Assembly (NCBI RefSeq): GCF_900104155.1
Contig: NZ_FMYB01000031.1
Coordinates: 1-51,422 of the forward strand
Length of the DNA: 51,422 nt
Direction of reading: 5' to 3'
From: Butyrivibrio sp. INlla16
GTDB lineage: Bacteria; Bacillota; Clostridia; Lachnospirales; Lachnospiraceae
Shown: in pieces, positions 31,902 to 40,025 of the stretch
Position numbering within the stretch: the stretch's first letter is position 1
Layout of the letters: each line of letters opens with the position of its first letter
Program-made: the position numbers and the translations under genes
The notes under the pieces: model-generated
Database searches by the model: none
The model's input: the letters and a program-made list of their open reading frames with translations, nothing else
What the model was told of the DNA's origin: nothing

Positions 31902-32213
31902 ATGTTTGACATAATATATGAAATTAACATGCTTGAGGAGAAATATGGTGATGACTTCAACTGGGGCACAGATTTTAATTGTGATTTTTTCCAGAAACAG
32001 CTTGCCAGGGAATCTGATCTGACGCCTTATAAAAAAGTGAAAGCTCTGGCAAAGTGTTATTCCAATGATGATGTGTTATTTTTGCTAGATAACAAATCCT
32101 ATCGAATATATCATCTTACGTATTCCAGTGGAGAGCCACGATATATAGAATTTCAGAATGGAAAAGATGTGATTGAATACATAGAAAAACAATATATAGA
32201 TGAATATATGTAG
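31902..32213 (+). CDS. Hypothetical 103-residue protein
   Basis: This is a soluble acidic protein with no cysteine cluster or membrane segment apart from the N-terminal MFDIIYEINMLEEKY helix. No clear ribosome site is seen. The C-terminal half (NKSYRIYHLTYSSGEPRYIE, then VIEYIEKQY) looks like the ends of SMI1/KNR4-type immunity proteins, but the match is too weak to name. It lies 45 bases after the frameshifted gene. Confidence 0.5.
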   Translation: MFDIIYEINMLEEKYGDDFNWGTDFNCDFFQKQLARESDLTPYKKVKALAKCYSNDDVLFLLDNKSYRIYHLTYSSGEPRYIEFQNGKDVIEYIEKQYIDEYM

Positions 32214-32240
32214 TCGTAAGAAATAAGGCAGGATTTTAAG

Positions 32241-32768
32241 ATGGAATATATTGAGGTGTTTACAAGGGGCGGTAAGCCTACAGGAAAAACAATTGAAAAG
32301 CATGAGAAAAAGTTTTCAGGAGAATATTTCAGACATGTCCTTATTATAATGAAGACAAAGGACAGTCCTGCTCCCGGGAAGGGAGAAGGAAGATACGTCG
32401 TTCAGCAAAGATCCTTAAGGGCGAGATACTATGCCGGTAAATGGGATATGACTGGTGGTGGCGTAAGAGCAGGAGAGACTCCCAAAGAAGCTGCTGTAAG
32501 AGAACTGTCAGAGGAACTGGGAATAAATGTTATGTCTGATGATCTGGAGCTTGCATTTGATTACATCAAAGATTGGGATGATGGAACAGGTATGCTTGTC
32601 TCCATATTCATGATCAGAGTTGAAGTCCCTGAAAGCGGATTTGACTATGATCACTACGAAGTCAATGATGTCAGGGTCATGCCCTTTAGCGAGTTTTATG
32701 GACACATCATGGATCACAATGATGAAGAGATGGGCAGAGGCATTAAGGATATTGAGGCTAGATTATGA
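32241..32768 (+). CDS. Nudix hydrolase
   Basis: This protein has 175 residues. The Nudix box runs from GGGVRAGETPKEAAVRELSE to ELGI, fitting Gx5Ex7REUxEExGU. The flanking RYVVQQRSLRARYYAGKWDM strand is usual for the fold. It would hydrolyse a nucleoside diphosphate derivative in the cytosol; the substrate is not predictable. Its TGA overlaps the ATG of the pyroglutamyl peptidase gene (ATGA), so the two are translationally coupled. Confidence 0.93.
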   Translation: MEYIEVFTRGGKPTGKTIEKHEKKFSGEYFRHVLIIMKTKDSPAPGKGEGRYVVQQRSLRARYYAGKWDMTGGGVRAGETPKEAAVRELSEELGINVMSDDLELAFDYIKDWDDGTGMLVSIFMIRVEVPESGFDYDHYEVNDVRVMPFSEFYGHIMDHNDEEMGRGIKDIEARL

Positions 32769-33367
32769 AAAAGGTAATAGTTTCGGCTTTTGAGCCATTT
32801 GATAATGCAAAGACGAATCCCTCTTATGAAGTAGCAAAGCTGCTTCCTGAGAAAATAGGAGAGGCAGATATTGAAGTGATGAGATTGCCAGTAGTATTTG
32901 GCTTGGCTGCATCAATTTTGGAAACGAGGATAGATGAATGCAGACCTGATGCCATAATTATGCTTGGTGTTGCAGGAACAAGAACAAAAATAACCCCGGA
33001 AGTTATCGCAGTTAACATAGATGATGCAAGGATCCCTGACAATCAGGGGAATAATCCAAAATTCGAGAAAATTGATTCAGATGGGGCCGATGGTATTTTC
33101 TCAACACTTCCTGTAACAGAAATAGTTGGGGAGATGACAAAAGAAGGGATCGCCTCTGAGCTTTCATATTCAGCAGGTGCTTATGTATGTAATGATCTTT
33201 TCTATAGGATCATGAATTACCTGAAAACGAAGGATTTATGCATTCCTGCTGGATTCATACATGTCCCAAATCCTTCAGATTCTGAGGAAATTACAAAATC
33301 CGAGCTTAGTATATCTGAAATTGCCAGGGGAATTCAGGTCTGCATAGAGACCATCACAAATAGCTGA
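32765..33367 (+). CDS. pcp: Pyroglutamyl-peptidase I (C15)
   Basis: This protein has 200 residues, close to the usual 200-215. The N-terminus VIVSAFEPFDNAKTNPSYEV is the family signature. The catalytic cysteine is in AGAYVCND (about residue 141) and the histidine in GFIHVP (about 165). The glutamate lies in the TPEVIAVN segment. It removes N-terminal pyroglutamate from peptides. It is coupled to the Nudix gene by a four-base overlap. Confidence 0.92.
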   Translation: MKKVIVSAFEPFDNAKTNPSYEVAKLLPEKIGEADIEVMRLPVVFGLAASILETRIDECRPDAIIMLGVAGTRTKITPEVIAVNIDDARIPDNQGNNPKFEKIDSDGADGIFSTLPVTEIVGEMTKEGIASELSYSAGAYVCNDLFYRIMNYLKTKDLCIPAGFIHVPNPSDSEEITKSELSISEIARGIQVCIETITNS

Positions 33368-33461
33368 TGCAATAAAGTAATTATGTTCTCGATATTAGCA
33401 AAATAGCAGCACATTTTTCCTCATAGTGGATATATATTCCATGTATGGATTCGCATATACT

Positions 33462-33499
33462 GTAAACATCAGATGAGCTGATATGAAAAAAATGTTTAC
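33462..33499. promoter_or_regulatory. Inverted repeat upstream of the 33530 gene
   Basis: GTAAACAT (33462-33469) is exactly inverted as ATGTTTAC (33492-33499). A smaller dyad, ATCAG/CTGAT, sits inside. It lies about 30 bp before the start codon and could be an operator or leader hairpin. The rest of the 33368-33529 gap is AT-rich. Confidence 0.4.
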
Positions 33500-33529
33500 G
33501 GCGGAAGCCTAAATGAGGAGGACACTGTT

Positions 33530-33832
33530 ATGTATAAGAATTCAAAGCTTTTTGCAGTACTTAGCTATATTACATGGATTGGTTTTGTTGTATCATTTCT
33601 GATGCGTGATAGAAATGATACGCTTGTAAGGAGACATCTTAATCAGGCACTTATAATTAACCTTATTGGTACTGTTGGAACATTCCTTACAAAGGCAGGA
33701 GGAATCCTGGCAACTGGTGGTAGCATCCTTGGAATCGCATGTGTTGTACTTTCCATCATGGGAATCGTTAGAGCTTTCAATATGAGCGAAAAGCCTCTTC
33801 CTTATATTGGAGAGTATACATTGTTTAACTGA
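33530..33832 (+). CDS. DUF4870-like small membrane protein
   Basis: This protein has 100 residues. It has three hydrophobic helices with the DUF4870-type middle DTLVRRHLNQALIINLI, in which a charged loop RRHxNQA precedes the second helix. The start has GAGGAGG nine bases upstream. It is a single-gene transcript ended by a strong terminator. The function is unknown. Confidence 0.75.
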   Translation: MYKNSKLFAVLSYITWIGFVVSFLMRDRNDTLVRRHLNQALIINLIGTVGTFLTKAGGILATGGSILGIACVVLSIMGIVRAFNMSEKPLPYIGEYTLFN

Positions 33833-33843
33833 TAGATGCGCAT

Positions 33844-33880
33844 GCGGGCGGTGTGTTACCTTCACACCGTCCGCTTTTTT
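33844..33880 (+). terminator. Rho-independent terminator
   Basis: GCGGGCGGTGTG pairs with CACACCGTCCGC (one G-U) around a 7-nt loop, followed by six T. Confidence 0.95.
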
Positions 33881-33929
33881 CAAGGATTAATTGTAACGAT
33901 AACAGTAAAAAAGAAAGGATGAAAAAAGT

Positions 33930-34532
33930 ATGGGAGTATTTTCAAAGGTACACAGATTCAGAGAAGCCGGTGAGGCTGCGAATGTCAACAATGTAGAACG
34001 CTTTGGTGAACCGGCAAAATCTCTTTTTACAACTTCAAAGGTATTTACGCTTCATCATAAGATCGATATAACCGATTCTGCAGAAAATGTGGTATATCAC
34101 GCTGAGACCAAGTTCCCTTCGATCCATGATAAGACAGATATTTTTGATGCATCCGGGAACAGTGTCGCCCACATAGAAAGGAAGTTTTTTACTCTCCATG
34201 AGCGCCACTTTGTTTCCATGACAGGCGGGGCTTCCTTTGAAATATCAAATGAGATCCTTCATATAATCAAGGACATTACAAATATTGTAGGTCTTGGCTG
34301 GCAGCTTAAAGGAAATATTCTGGGTCTCAACTTTGAGTTATATGATGGGAAGGGAGAGATTATCGCTGTGATATCCCAGAAGATGCTTTCCATTCATGAC
34401 AAATACTGTATTGATATCTATAAACCTGAACACGAAAAGGCTGTAGTTGCTATCCTTATTACTCTTCAGCATATGATAAGGGATAGAGAAACAGCTGCAA
34501 GTACTTCTGCATCAGTAGGTTCATCAAATTAA
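33930..34532 (+). CDS. LURP-one-related (Tubby C-like) protein
   Basis: This protein has 200 residues. Repeated strand pairs (VFTLHHKIDITDSAENVVYH, FPSIHDKTDIFDASGNSVAH, ILGLNFELYDGKGEIIAVIS) have the xxxDxxGxxv pattern of the LURP-one fold, a Tubby-like beta barrel around a helix. The first 30 residues are a charged lead-in. Bacterial members are cytosolic and of unknown function; Tubby relatives bind phosphoinositides. It has its own promoter region and terminator. Confidence 0.82.
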   Translation: MGVFSKVHRFREAGEAANVNNVERFGEPAKSLFTTSKVFTLHHKIDITDSAENVVYHAETKFPSIHDKTDIFDASGNSVAHIERKFFTLHERHFVSMTGGASFEISNEILHIIKDITNIVGLGWQLKGNILGLNFELYDGKGEIIAVISQKMLSIHDKYCIDIYKPEHEKAVVAILITLQHMIRDRETAASTSASVGSSN

Positions 34533-34539
34533 AACTATA

Positions 34540-34579
34540 AGCTCTGGATTCTTGTGATATAGAGTCCAGAGCTTTTTTG
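34540..34579 (+). terminator. Terminator after the LURP-one gene
   Basis: AGCTCTGGA pairs with TCCAGAGCT across a 16-nt loop, followed by six T. Confidence 0.92.
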
Positions 34580-34719
34580 TGGCTTTTTCGTCTTTCTCGT
34601 CAAAAACAAATCTATAGATAATATTCCCAATGGATATTGTGTTTTTAAAAACGGATAAGAAGCATAATACAGACATAAAGAAAACACAAACAACCAACAC
34701 AGATGAGGAGGAATATACC

Positions 34720-34884
34720 ATGAGATTTAATGATGTTCAGGATACAAGAAAAGCAGAAGTAAGAAAAGAGCAGCGCGATGCAGCTGTTCAAAAGATATAT
34801 TCACAGTTTTTGGAGAGACTTTCCCTCGTAAATATGTGTAACAGTAAAGCTATAATGGCATTTGGTGCAACATTTACCATCTGA
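34720..34884 (+). CDS. 54-residue ORF upstream of the CMD gene
   Basis: ATG 34720 has GAGGAGGAA nine bases upstream, a strong site. The product is basic and helical in its first half and ends SKAIMAFGATFTI. It may be a truncated gene or a small partner of the 34904 protein, which starts 19 bases later. No family was recognised. The in-frame ATG at 34630 is less likely because it lacks a ribosome site. Confidence 0.55.
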   Translation: MRFNDVQDTRKAEVRKEQRDAAVQKIYSQFLERLSLVNMCNSKAIMAFGATFTI

Positions 34885-34903
34885 TTAGAAGGAGAGAAAT
34901 AGT

Positions 34904-35233
34904 ATGGCAGAGAAGATTGTTCAGACAGCAGGCAGAGATCAGCTTGGGAGTTTTGCTCCGGAGTTTGCACATTTCAATGATGATGTTCTTTTTGGTGAGA
35001 ACTGGAATAATGAGGATATTGACCTAAAGACCAGGAGCATCATTACTGTGGTTGCGCTCATGGCACAGGGTCTTACAGATATTTCTTTTAATCATCATCT
35101 TGAGAATGCCAAGAAAAATGGTGTTACCCAAAAAGAGATTGCAGCTGTGATAACACATGCAGCATTCTATTCAGGATGGCCTAAAGCCTGGGCAGCATTC
35201 AGATTGGCAAAGGAAGTCTATGAAGCTAACTAA
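34904..35233 (+). CDS. Carboxymuconolactone decarboxylase (CMD)-family protein
   Basis: This protein has 109 residues. It matches the single CMD domain: RSIITVVALMAQG, then NHHLENAKKNGVTQKEIAAV, then THAAFYSGWPKAWAAFRLA. The redox CxxC of the AhpD branch is absent, so it belongs to the decarboxylase-like branch without peroxidase chemistry. The substrate is unknown. Confidence 0.9.
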   Translation: MAEKIVQTAGRDQLGSFAPEFAHFNDDVLFGENWNNEDIDLKTRSIITVVALMAQGLTDISFNHHLENAKKNGVTQKEIAAVITHAAFYSGWPKAWAAFRLAKEVYEAN

Positions 35234-35261
35234 ATGGAATAATATACATGGATTAATGAGG

Positions 35262-35299
35262 AAATCCGGATTCTTGTCACGTAGAATCCGGATTTTATT
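35262..35299 (+). terminator. Terminator with the TTGTCACGTA loop
   Basis: AAATCCGGATTC pairs perfectly with GAATCCGGATTT around TTGTCACGTA. The loop and about 40 bases downstream resemble the terminator at 41415, although the stems differ. Confidence 0.9.
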
Positions 35300-35539
35300 T
35301 GTATGAAGAAAAGTGTTTTCTATGAGAGGGGGTTATATGTTTTATTCTATGCTGTTATCTTACATTGGAAATCGTAACTTAAAGTGAAGTTTATATGTGA
35401 ATTCATAAATCATTACTTTGCAAAGATGAGAATTTATAGAAATTTAATACTTCCCAAGACCTTTGCATTATGAAGCTTTGGGACACCATTACATGACAGC
35501 AATAATGCCTGCTGGTGTTAAAAAGCCCAAGCAAAAAGC
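35300..35539. other. Gene-free stretch
   Basis: The stretch is AT-rich, with many stops in every frame. The first 40 bases match the tail of the 41415 terminator region. The rest is probably decayed coding DNA from the conjugation-gene duplicate whose VirD4 tail follows. Nothing else was identified. Confidence 0.4.
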
Positions 35540-35617
35540 ATGGACATGGAAAAATCGAATGAAGCTGTGAAGGTGCTTAAAGGTTATAATCCATATTCGG
35601 AATTTGATATGGAATAA
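35540..35617 (+). pseudogene. Leftover C-terminus of a second VirD4-type gene
   Basis: Codons read SNEAVKVLKGYNPYSEFDME and stop at TAA. The intact coupling protein ends NKVTEVLEGYNPYSEFDFV. At DNA level 26 of 27 bases agree over the GYNPYSEFD codons. No other part of the gene remains. Confidence 0.8.
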
Positions 35618-35764
35618 ATATCAAAATTGTTGATATGGTTATTTTGTGCAGAGTCATAAAGTCTCATTCTGATTCTGATATTAGGATTGGATTGTAATAA
35701 TTGTATAGACGATTATTGCAAGCTTGTTATATTCCTCGGAAATACTATATAAAGTAAGTTATGT

Positions 35765-35850
35765 CGAGGATTATAGCATTTGATAAAAATGTTTTAAAAT
35801 GTTATAATCCTCGATAATAACAATAATAATACAACTAACCGAGGATTATA
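35765..35850 (+). promoter_or_regulatory. Promoter framed by CGAGGATTATA operators (ATPase 3)
   Basis: TTGATA (35780-35785), 17 bp, TATAAT (35803-35808). CGAGGATTATA occurs at 35765-35775, inverted as TATAATCCTCG at 35803-35813 so that it contains the -10, and again at 35840-35850 right over the ribosome site. The three exact 11-bp sites are well placed for autorepression of transcription and perhaps translation. Confidence 0.82.
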
Positions 35851-35853
35851 ATA

Positions 35854-37326
35854 ATGAGTGAGAGCGCAATTATAGGTAGGAAATATGAAATACGAAAGCT
35901 TAATGAACTCTATGATAGTAAATCTGCAGAGCTTGTTGCACTGTATGGTCGAAGAAGAGTTGGAAAGACCTATCTTATAGATGAAGTGTTTGAAGACAGG
36001 ATATGTTTCAGACATTCCGGGCTGTCTCCTGCTGATGATGAGGAGGAAACAGAGAGTAAAAGAAAAAGCAAGATGAAAGAACAACTCGATCATTTCTATA
36101 GATCACTGATTGAATATGGTTCTAAAGCTGAAAAAGCTCCTAAATCCTGGCTTGAAGCGTTTTATATGCTAGAGGATTTGCTTGCTGAAAAATATGACAA
36201 ATCGCAAAGAGTGTTAGTCTTTATTGATGAAATACAGTGGCTTGATACTCCCAGGGCCAACTTTATTACAGGTTTTGAAGCATTCTGGAATGGATGGGCA
36301 TGCCATAGAAAGAATGTAATGGTAATTGTCTGTGGGAGTTCCAGTTCCTGGATTCTTGATAACATGATTAACAATCATGGGGGATTATATGGAAGAGTAA
36401 CGTATGAAAGGAAGTTACGTCCATTTTCTTTACATGAGTGCGAGAAGTTTTTTGAGTCCAAGTCCGTAATCATGTCACGATATGACATGATTCAGGCTTA
36501 TATGATGGTAGGAGGAATACCATATTATCTGAATTATTTTGAAAAAGAATTGAGTTTGCCTCAGAATATTGACAGAATCTTTTTCTCAAAAGATGCTGCT
36601 TTAAAAGATGAATATGACAGGCTGTTTTCATCGCTTTTTACAAATGCGGATGCTATGAAGTCTATTATCGAGGCTATAAGTACTAAGAGGAGAGGGCTAT
36701 CCCGAAAAGAGCTAACGGATTATGTTGGGATAACAGATGGTGGAGATTTATCAAAACAACTGAAAGCCTTAATTAATGGGGATTTCATTACGGAATACTG
36801 GTCTTTTGGGAATGAGAAAGAGACCTTATATAAGCTGACGGATCCATTTTGTAATTTCTATCTTGAGTTCATGAAAAAGACTAGAAGTGCAGGAAGGAAA
36901 AATTGGATAAATATTGAAAAATCGCCAAAAGTCAGAACCTGGAAAGGGTATGCTTATGAAAATGTATGCTGGAATCATATAGATCAGATAAAATTGGCAT
37001 TAGGCATTAGCGGGGTTGTCACTACAGAGTCGTTATGGTCAAAAAGAGGCTCTGAGGATGCCGAAGGAACGCAGATTGATCTTATTATTTCTCGCAACGA
37101 CAATGTGGTGAATATGTGTGAGATAAAGTTCTATAGTGATGAATTTGATGTAGATAAAGAGTACCACCTTGTTTTGGAGAGGAGAAAGAAACTACTTCAG
37201 GGAATGATTCCCAAAAGAGCTGCAATACATAGTACGTTGATTACCACATTTGGAATTAAACGAAGTGGTTACTTTGGTGATTTCGTTAATGTTATTTCAA
37301 TGGACGATTTATTTGTAGAGCCTTGA
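35854..37326 (+). CDS. ATPase_2/DUF234-type AAA ATPase with PD-(D/E)XK-like C-terminus (ATPase 3)
   Basis: This protein has 490 residues. IIGRKYEIRKLNELY and Walker A YGRRRVGKTYLI start the AAA domain; Walker B is VLVFIDEIQWL. A winged-helix region follows (LSRKELTDYVGITDGGDLSK), then the DUF234-like end with TQIDLIISRNDNVVNMCEIK, the same D-x(n)-ExK pattern as ATPases 1 and 2. It occupies the position that ATPase 1 occupies in the other copy of this region. The function is unknown. Confidence 0.88.
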   Translation: MSESAIIGRKYEIRKLNELYDSKSAELVALYGRRRVGKTYLIDEVFEDRICFRHSGLSPADDEEETESKRKSKMKEQLDHFYRSLIEYGSKAEKAPKSWLEAFYMLEDLLAEKYDKSQRVLVFIDEIQWLDTPRANFITGFEAFWNGWACHRKNVMVIVCGSSSSWILDNMINNHGGLYGRVTYERKLRPFSLHECEKFFESKSVIMSRYDMIQAYMMVGGIPYYLNYFEKELSLPQNIDRIFFSKDAALKDEYDRLFSSLFTNADAMKSIIEAISTKRRGLSRKELTDYVGITDGGDLSKQLKALINGDFITEYWSFGNEKETLYKLTDPFCNFYLEFMKKTRSAGRKNWINIEKSPKVRTWKGYAYENVCWNHIDQIKLALGISGVVTTESLWSKRGSEDAEGTQIDLIISRNDNVVNMCEIKFYSDEFDVDKEYHLVLERRKKLLQGMIPKRAAIHSTLITTFGIKRSGYFGDFVNVISMDDLFVEP

Positions 37327-37408
37327 AAAGGAACCGCCGAGTCTATTTATCAGACTATAAAGATTTACTGTGTGGAAAAAATAAACGAAATTAAAATATT
37401 TTTTTAAA

Positions 37409-37438
37409 ATCTCAAATTGTGATGGTATTTCATATTTG
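37409..37438 (+). promoter_or_regulatory. Upstream element copy D (core TGTGATGGTATTTC)
   Basis: ATCTCAAATTGTGATGG then TATTTCATATTTGG nearly equals copy B. Here it runs straight into the middle of the surface-protein gene, so a deletion removed the start codon, signal peptide and acidic region. Confidence 0.6.
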
Positions 37439-37440
37439 GA

Positions 37441-37959
37441 AAAAGACCGTTAGCTGTAAAAGAGATCACCTATCTCGAAGAGATAGAAGAAAATGTATCT
37501 AATCTAAATGATATGGACGCTAGCTTCACAATCTATGATGCCTATGACATTGAGATTTTAGTGGATGGCATTACCTGGCAGCCAGTAGAACATGAAAGCA
37601 CAGTTGATATTGAGATAACTGGCATTGAAATCCCCGATGAAGCAGAAGAGATAAAGGTCCAGAGAGTAGAAGATGATAACGAGTCTGTTACTGATTTAAG
37701 CTACGAGATCACAGAAGATACTCTTACATTCACTACTGAACATTTCACGGTATTTACTATTGGTGGAACATCTTATGACAGTGATGCAGCAACAATGTCA
37801 TATGACCTTTCAACTGCAGGAGATGGATCCATAATGGCCTATTACTACGAAGACGATGCAAAGCTCGTAATTAGTGGTAGTGGGGATATGAAGAATTTTG
37901 ATTCTTATGGTAGTTCCAAATCACCTATAGTTACAAATCTGAAAGGAAAGACATTTTAA
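37441..37959 (+). pseudogene. BspA-like surface protein remnant, both ends lost
   Basis: The open frame starts mid-gene with RPLAVKEITYLEEIE and aligns with the 9327 protein (VKEVTYIEAVE, EAYDIEI, WQPVEHDS, TEHFTVFTIG). It continues beyond the point where that one is cut: AMTMSYD-type linker, then LVISGSGDMKNFDSYGS, the start of a BspA-family leucine-rich repeat protein. A stop follows at 37959. The signal peptide and nearly all repeats are missing. An internal ATG (37513) could start a 148-residue cytosolic fragment. Confidence 0.72.
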
Positions 37960-38069
37960 ACCGGTTCAAAAAGCAAGGACTTTTAGCGTATACATTACTT
38001 CGGCATCTAAATAACGTGTGCGCTTTTGCCTTTTTGTCAAAAACGCACACGTTAAATTTTTCAAATGAT

Positions 38070-38810
38070 TTACTTATTCTCATTAAGAAGAATTCTTTTA
38101 ACTTCTTGATCCAATTTCATAGCAGATATGCATTTTTGAGTCACTTCATTCCAACGTTCAGCGACCATATTACTGAAAATAGCGTATGTAAGTACATTTT
38201 TCTTATCACCTCTTACACGTATTCCGTGATAATATTTCTTTTTTGCTATAATTGTCCTCCATGGATCCTCATAATCCTCAATATTATCCAAATCATCATA
38301 TGCTGCGACTACCCATGCATCTGTACTGTCACATGGTATAGTGATTGCTATATGGCTCATATCATCAGCTTTGAGCGCTAGCGCAAGAACATTTTCTCCA
38401 TGTTCCATTATGCCTATGCTCCCATCCACATGATCTTTGCACGGAACTACAGCAGGGCATTCTATATCGTGTTTATCGCAATGCAGGGGAAAAACTGCAC
38501 CTTTGTATTTACATACTGTTGAATCACAAAGGCAGTGTACCTCTTTTTCCTTACGGATTACGTCACCATCCATCTGTATAACAATGGCATCTATCTGAGG
38601 TTGCACCGCTTTCATCAGCGTATTAATTTCTTCTGTTTCCTCACACCATCTCCATACGCCCTTCCAGCCATTGCCAAATCGACCAAGCATATCCCGCTCC
38701 GGTTGGAGGGAAAGATATCTGTTGGTTTCGCCGGTAATCTTATCGATAACCGCTTTTAGGACAAGATAATCTGTCGGACCCTCAGAGACAATTCCTATAA
38801 CTTTGCTCAT
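38070..38810 (-). CDS. TOPRIM-like protein paired with an AAA ATPase
   Basis: This protein has 246 residues from ATG 38810, overlapping the ATPase stop by four bases. VIGIVSEGPTDYLVLKAVID holds the TOPRIM glutamate, and IVIQMDGDVI the DxD. Between them and the C-terminal half lies a Cys/His-rich insert (CLCDSTVC, HCDKHDIEC, VPC) that may bind zinc. Such TOPRIM proteins (DUF4276-like) are often nuclease partners of OLD-type ATPases in anti-phage systems. The pairing here supports a defence role, though that is inference. Confidence 0.75.
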   Translation of the reverse strand: MSKVIGIVSEGPTDYLVLKAVIDKITGETNRYLSLQPERDMLGRFGNGWKGVWRWCEETEEINTLMKAVQPQIDAIVIQMDGDVIRKEKEVHCLCDSTVCKYKGAVFPLHCDKHDIECPAVVPCKDHVDGSIGIMEHGENVLALALKADDMSHIAITIPCDSTDAWVVAAYDDLDNIEDYEDPWRTIIAKKKYYHGIRVRGDKKNVLTYAIFSNMVAERWNEVTQKCISAMKLDQEVKRILLNENK

Positions 38811-39994
38811 AATAACTCTGGAACGCCTCCCAATACTCCATTGATCCAAAGCCTGGATAATGGCTGGTTCATCTCAAGAAGTTTATCAGATACCTGAATT
38901 CTCCTTATCTCAACATGACCCTGCCTATTCCTTTCCGTAGTAAATAATCGTATGGCATCGTTGGACAGGTCCAGTCCATCAAGAACGAGCGGGTTATGGG
39001 TTGTTATAAATACAGTCTTATTTTCTTCGATTATTTTCTGACTGAATATTTCCGTAACTTTTCTTGCAAGTCTTGGATTCATGGCATGATCAAAACTATC
39101 GATTGCAAACATTTTTGGTGCCTTTTCATGCATAGCAAGTGCAAGCATAAATAAGACATAAAGCGCACCTTCGCTGGCATCGTAGCCAGTGAATGATGCA
39201 GTATCTTTCAGGTACTTATCCTTAAACTCTATTATCTGCTGAGTGGTCGGAACACCTGGATTCAATATTGTTTTTTTAGGCTTACTGACTTTAAATTCCG
39301 ATGCCCAGTCAATCAGTTCAAGCATGTCTTCCATGAACATGCTTCCAAACATATACTCCTCACCATCCTCATGGAGAAGATCCTGTATTGCCTCAGCAAG
39401 TCTGCCTCCATTAAGTCCAATGGGATTAGCCTGTGCAGGATCCGCAACTGTTCCTCTAAGAGTTAATGTATCCGGTTGATATATGCCATAGTTTCCAATA
39501 TATTTGGCCGCTGTAGTATATTCCTTTGCTGCAAGTGACTCAGAAATTGTAAAATAACCGATCTTGTTATTAAGCTGGGCGCTGGTTCTGTTACTACGAC
39601 CATAGACAGCATCCCCGTCACAAGACACGCTTTCTGCAAAATACTTCCATGAATCATCATCATTAGGAACCGTAAGATGACTTATATAATTATAATCATG
39701 TCCATCCAGCTGCCATTCCAGAGAAAAATCCACTGTTTTTGATTCTTTCTCAACAGACAAAAATTTAGATTTATACAAAGATGAAGTGCTAAGGCGGACA
39801 CCCTTTCTCTGCAAACTATTTGAATTAACTCTGTCTGTCATAGCAGCACTGAGGACGCCTATGGCTTCCAGAACAGAAGACTTTCCTGAACCATTGGCGC
39901 CAATAAATACGTTTACTCTGCCCGGCTCAAATGTAACATCATATAATGACTTAAAGTTCTGAATAGCTATTTTTTTTAGTTCCATTTCTCCCAT
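38807..39994 (-). CDS. OLD/RecF-like AAA ATPase (AAA_15/AAA_21)
   Basis: This protein has 395 residues. The N-terminus KKIAIQNFKSLYDVTFEPG and Walker A IGANGSGKSS are typical ABC/SMC-type. The C-terminal part has SEGALYVLFMLALAMHE, then FAIDSFDHAMNP in the Walker B place (Ser where most have Glu), then FITTHNPLVLDGLD. It is the first gene of a two-gene minus-strand operon with the TOPRIM protein. AAGGAG precedes the start. Repeated operator-like sites lie upstream. Confidence 0.87.
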   Translation of the reverse strand: MGEMELKKIAIQNFKSLYDVTFEPGRVNVFIGANGSGKSSVLEAIGVLSAAMTDRVNSNSLQRKGVRLSTSSLYKSKFLSVEKESKTVDFSLEWQLDGHDYNYISHLTVPNDDDSWKYFAESVSCDGDAVYGRSNRTSAQLNNKIGYFTISESLAAKEYTTAAKYIGNYGIYQPDTLTLRGTVADPAQANPIGLNGGRLAEAIQDLLHEDGEEYMFGSMFMEDMLELIDWASEFKVSKPKKTILNPGVPTTQQIIEFKDKYLKDTASFTGYDASEGALYVLFMLALAMHEKAPKMFAIDSFDHAMNPRLARKVTEIFSQKIIEENKTVFITTHNPLVLDGLDLSNDAIRLFTTERNRQGHVEIRRIQVSDKLLEMNQPLSRLWINGVLGGVPELL

Positions 39995-40025
39995 TTAAAT
40001 ATGCTCCTTTTAGAAAAAAATGCTT

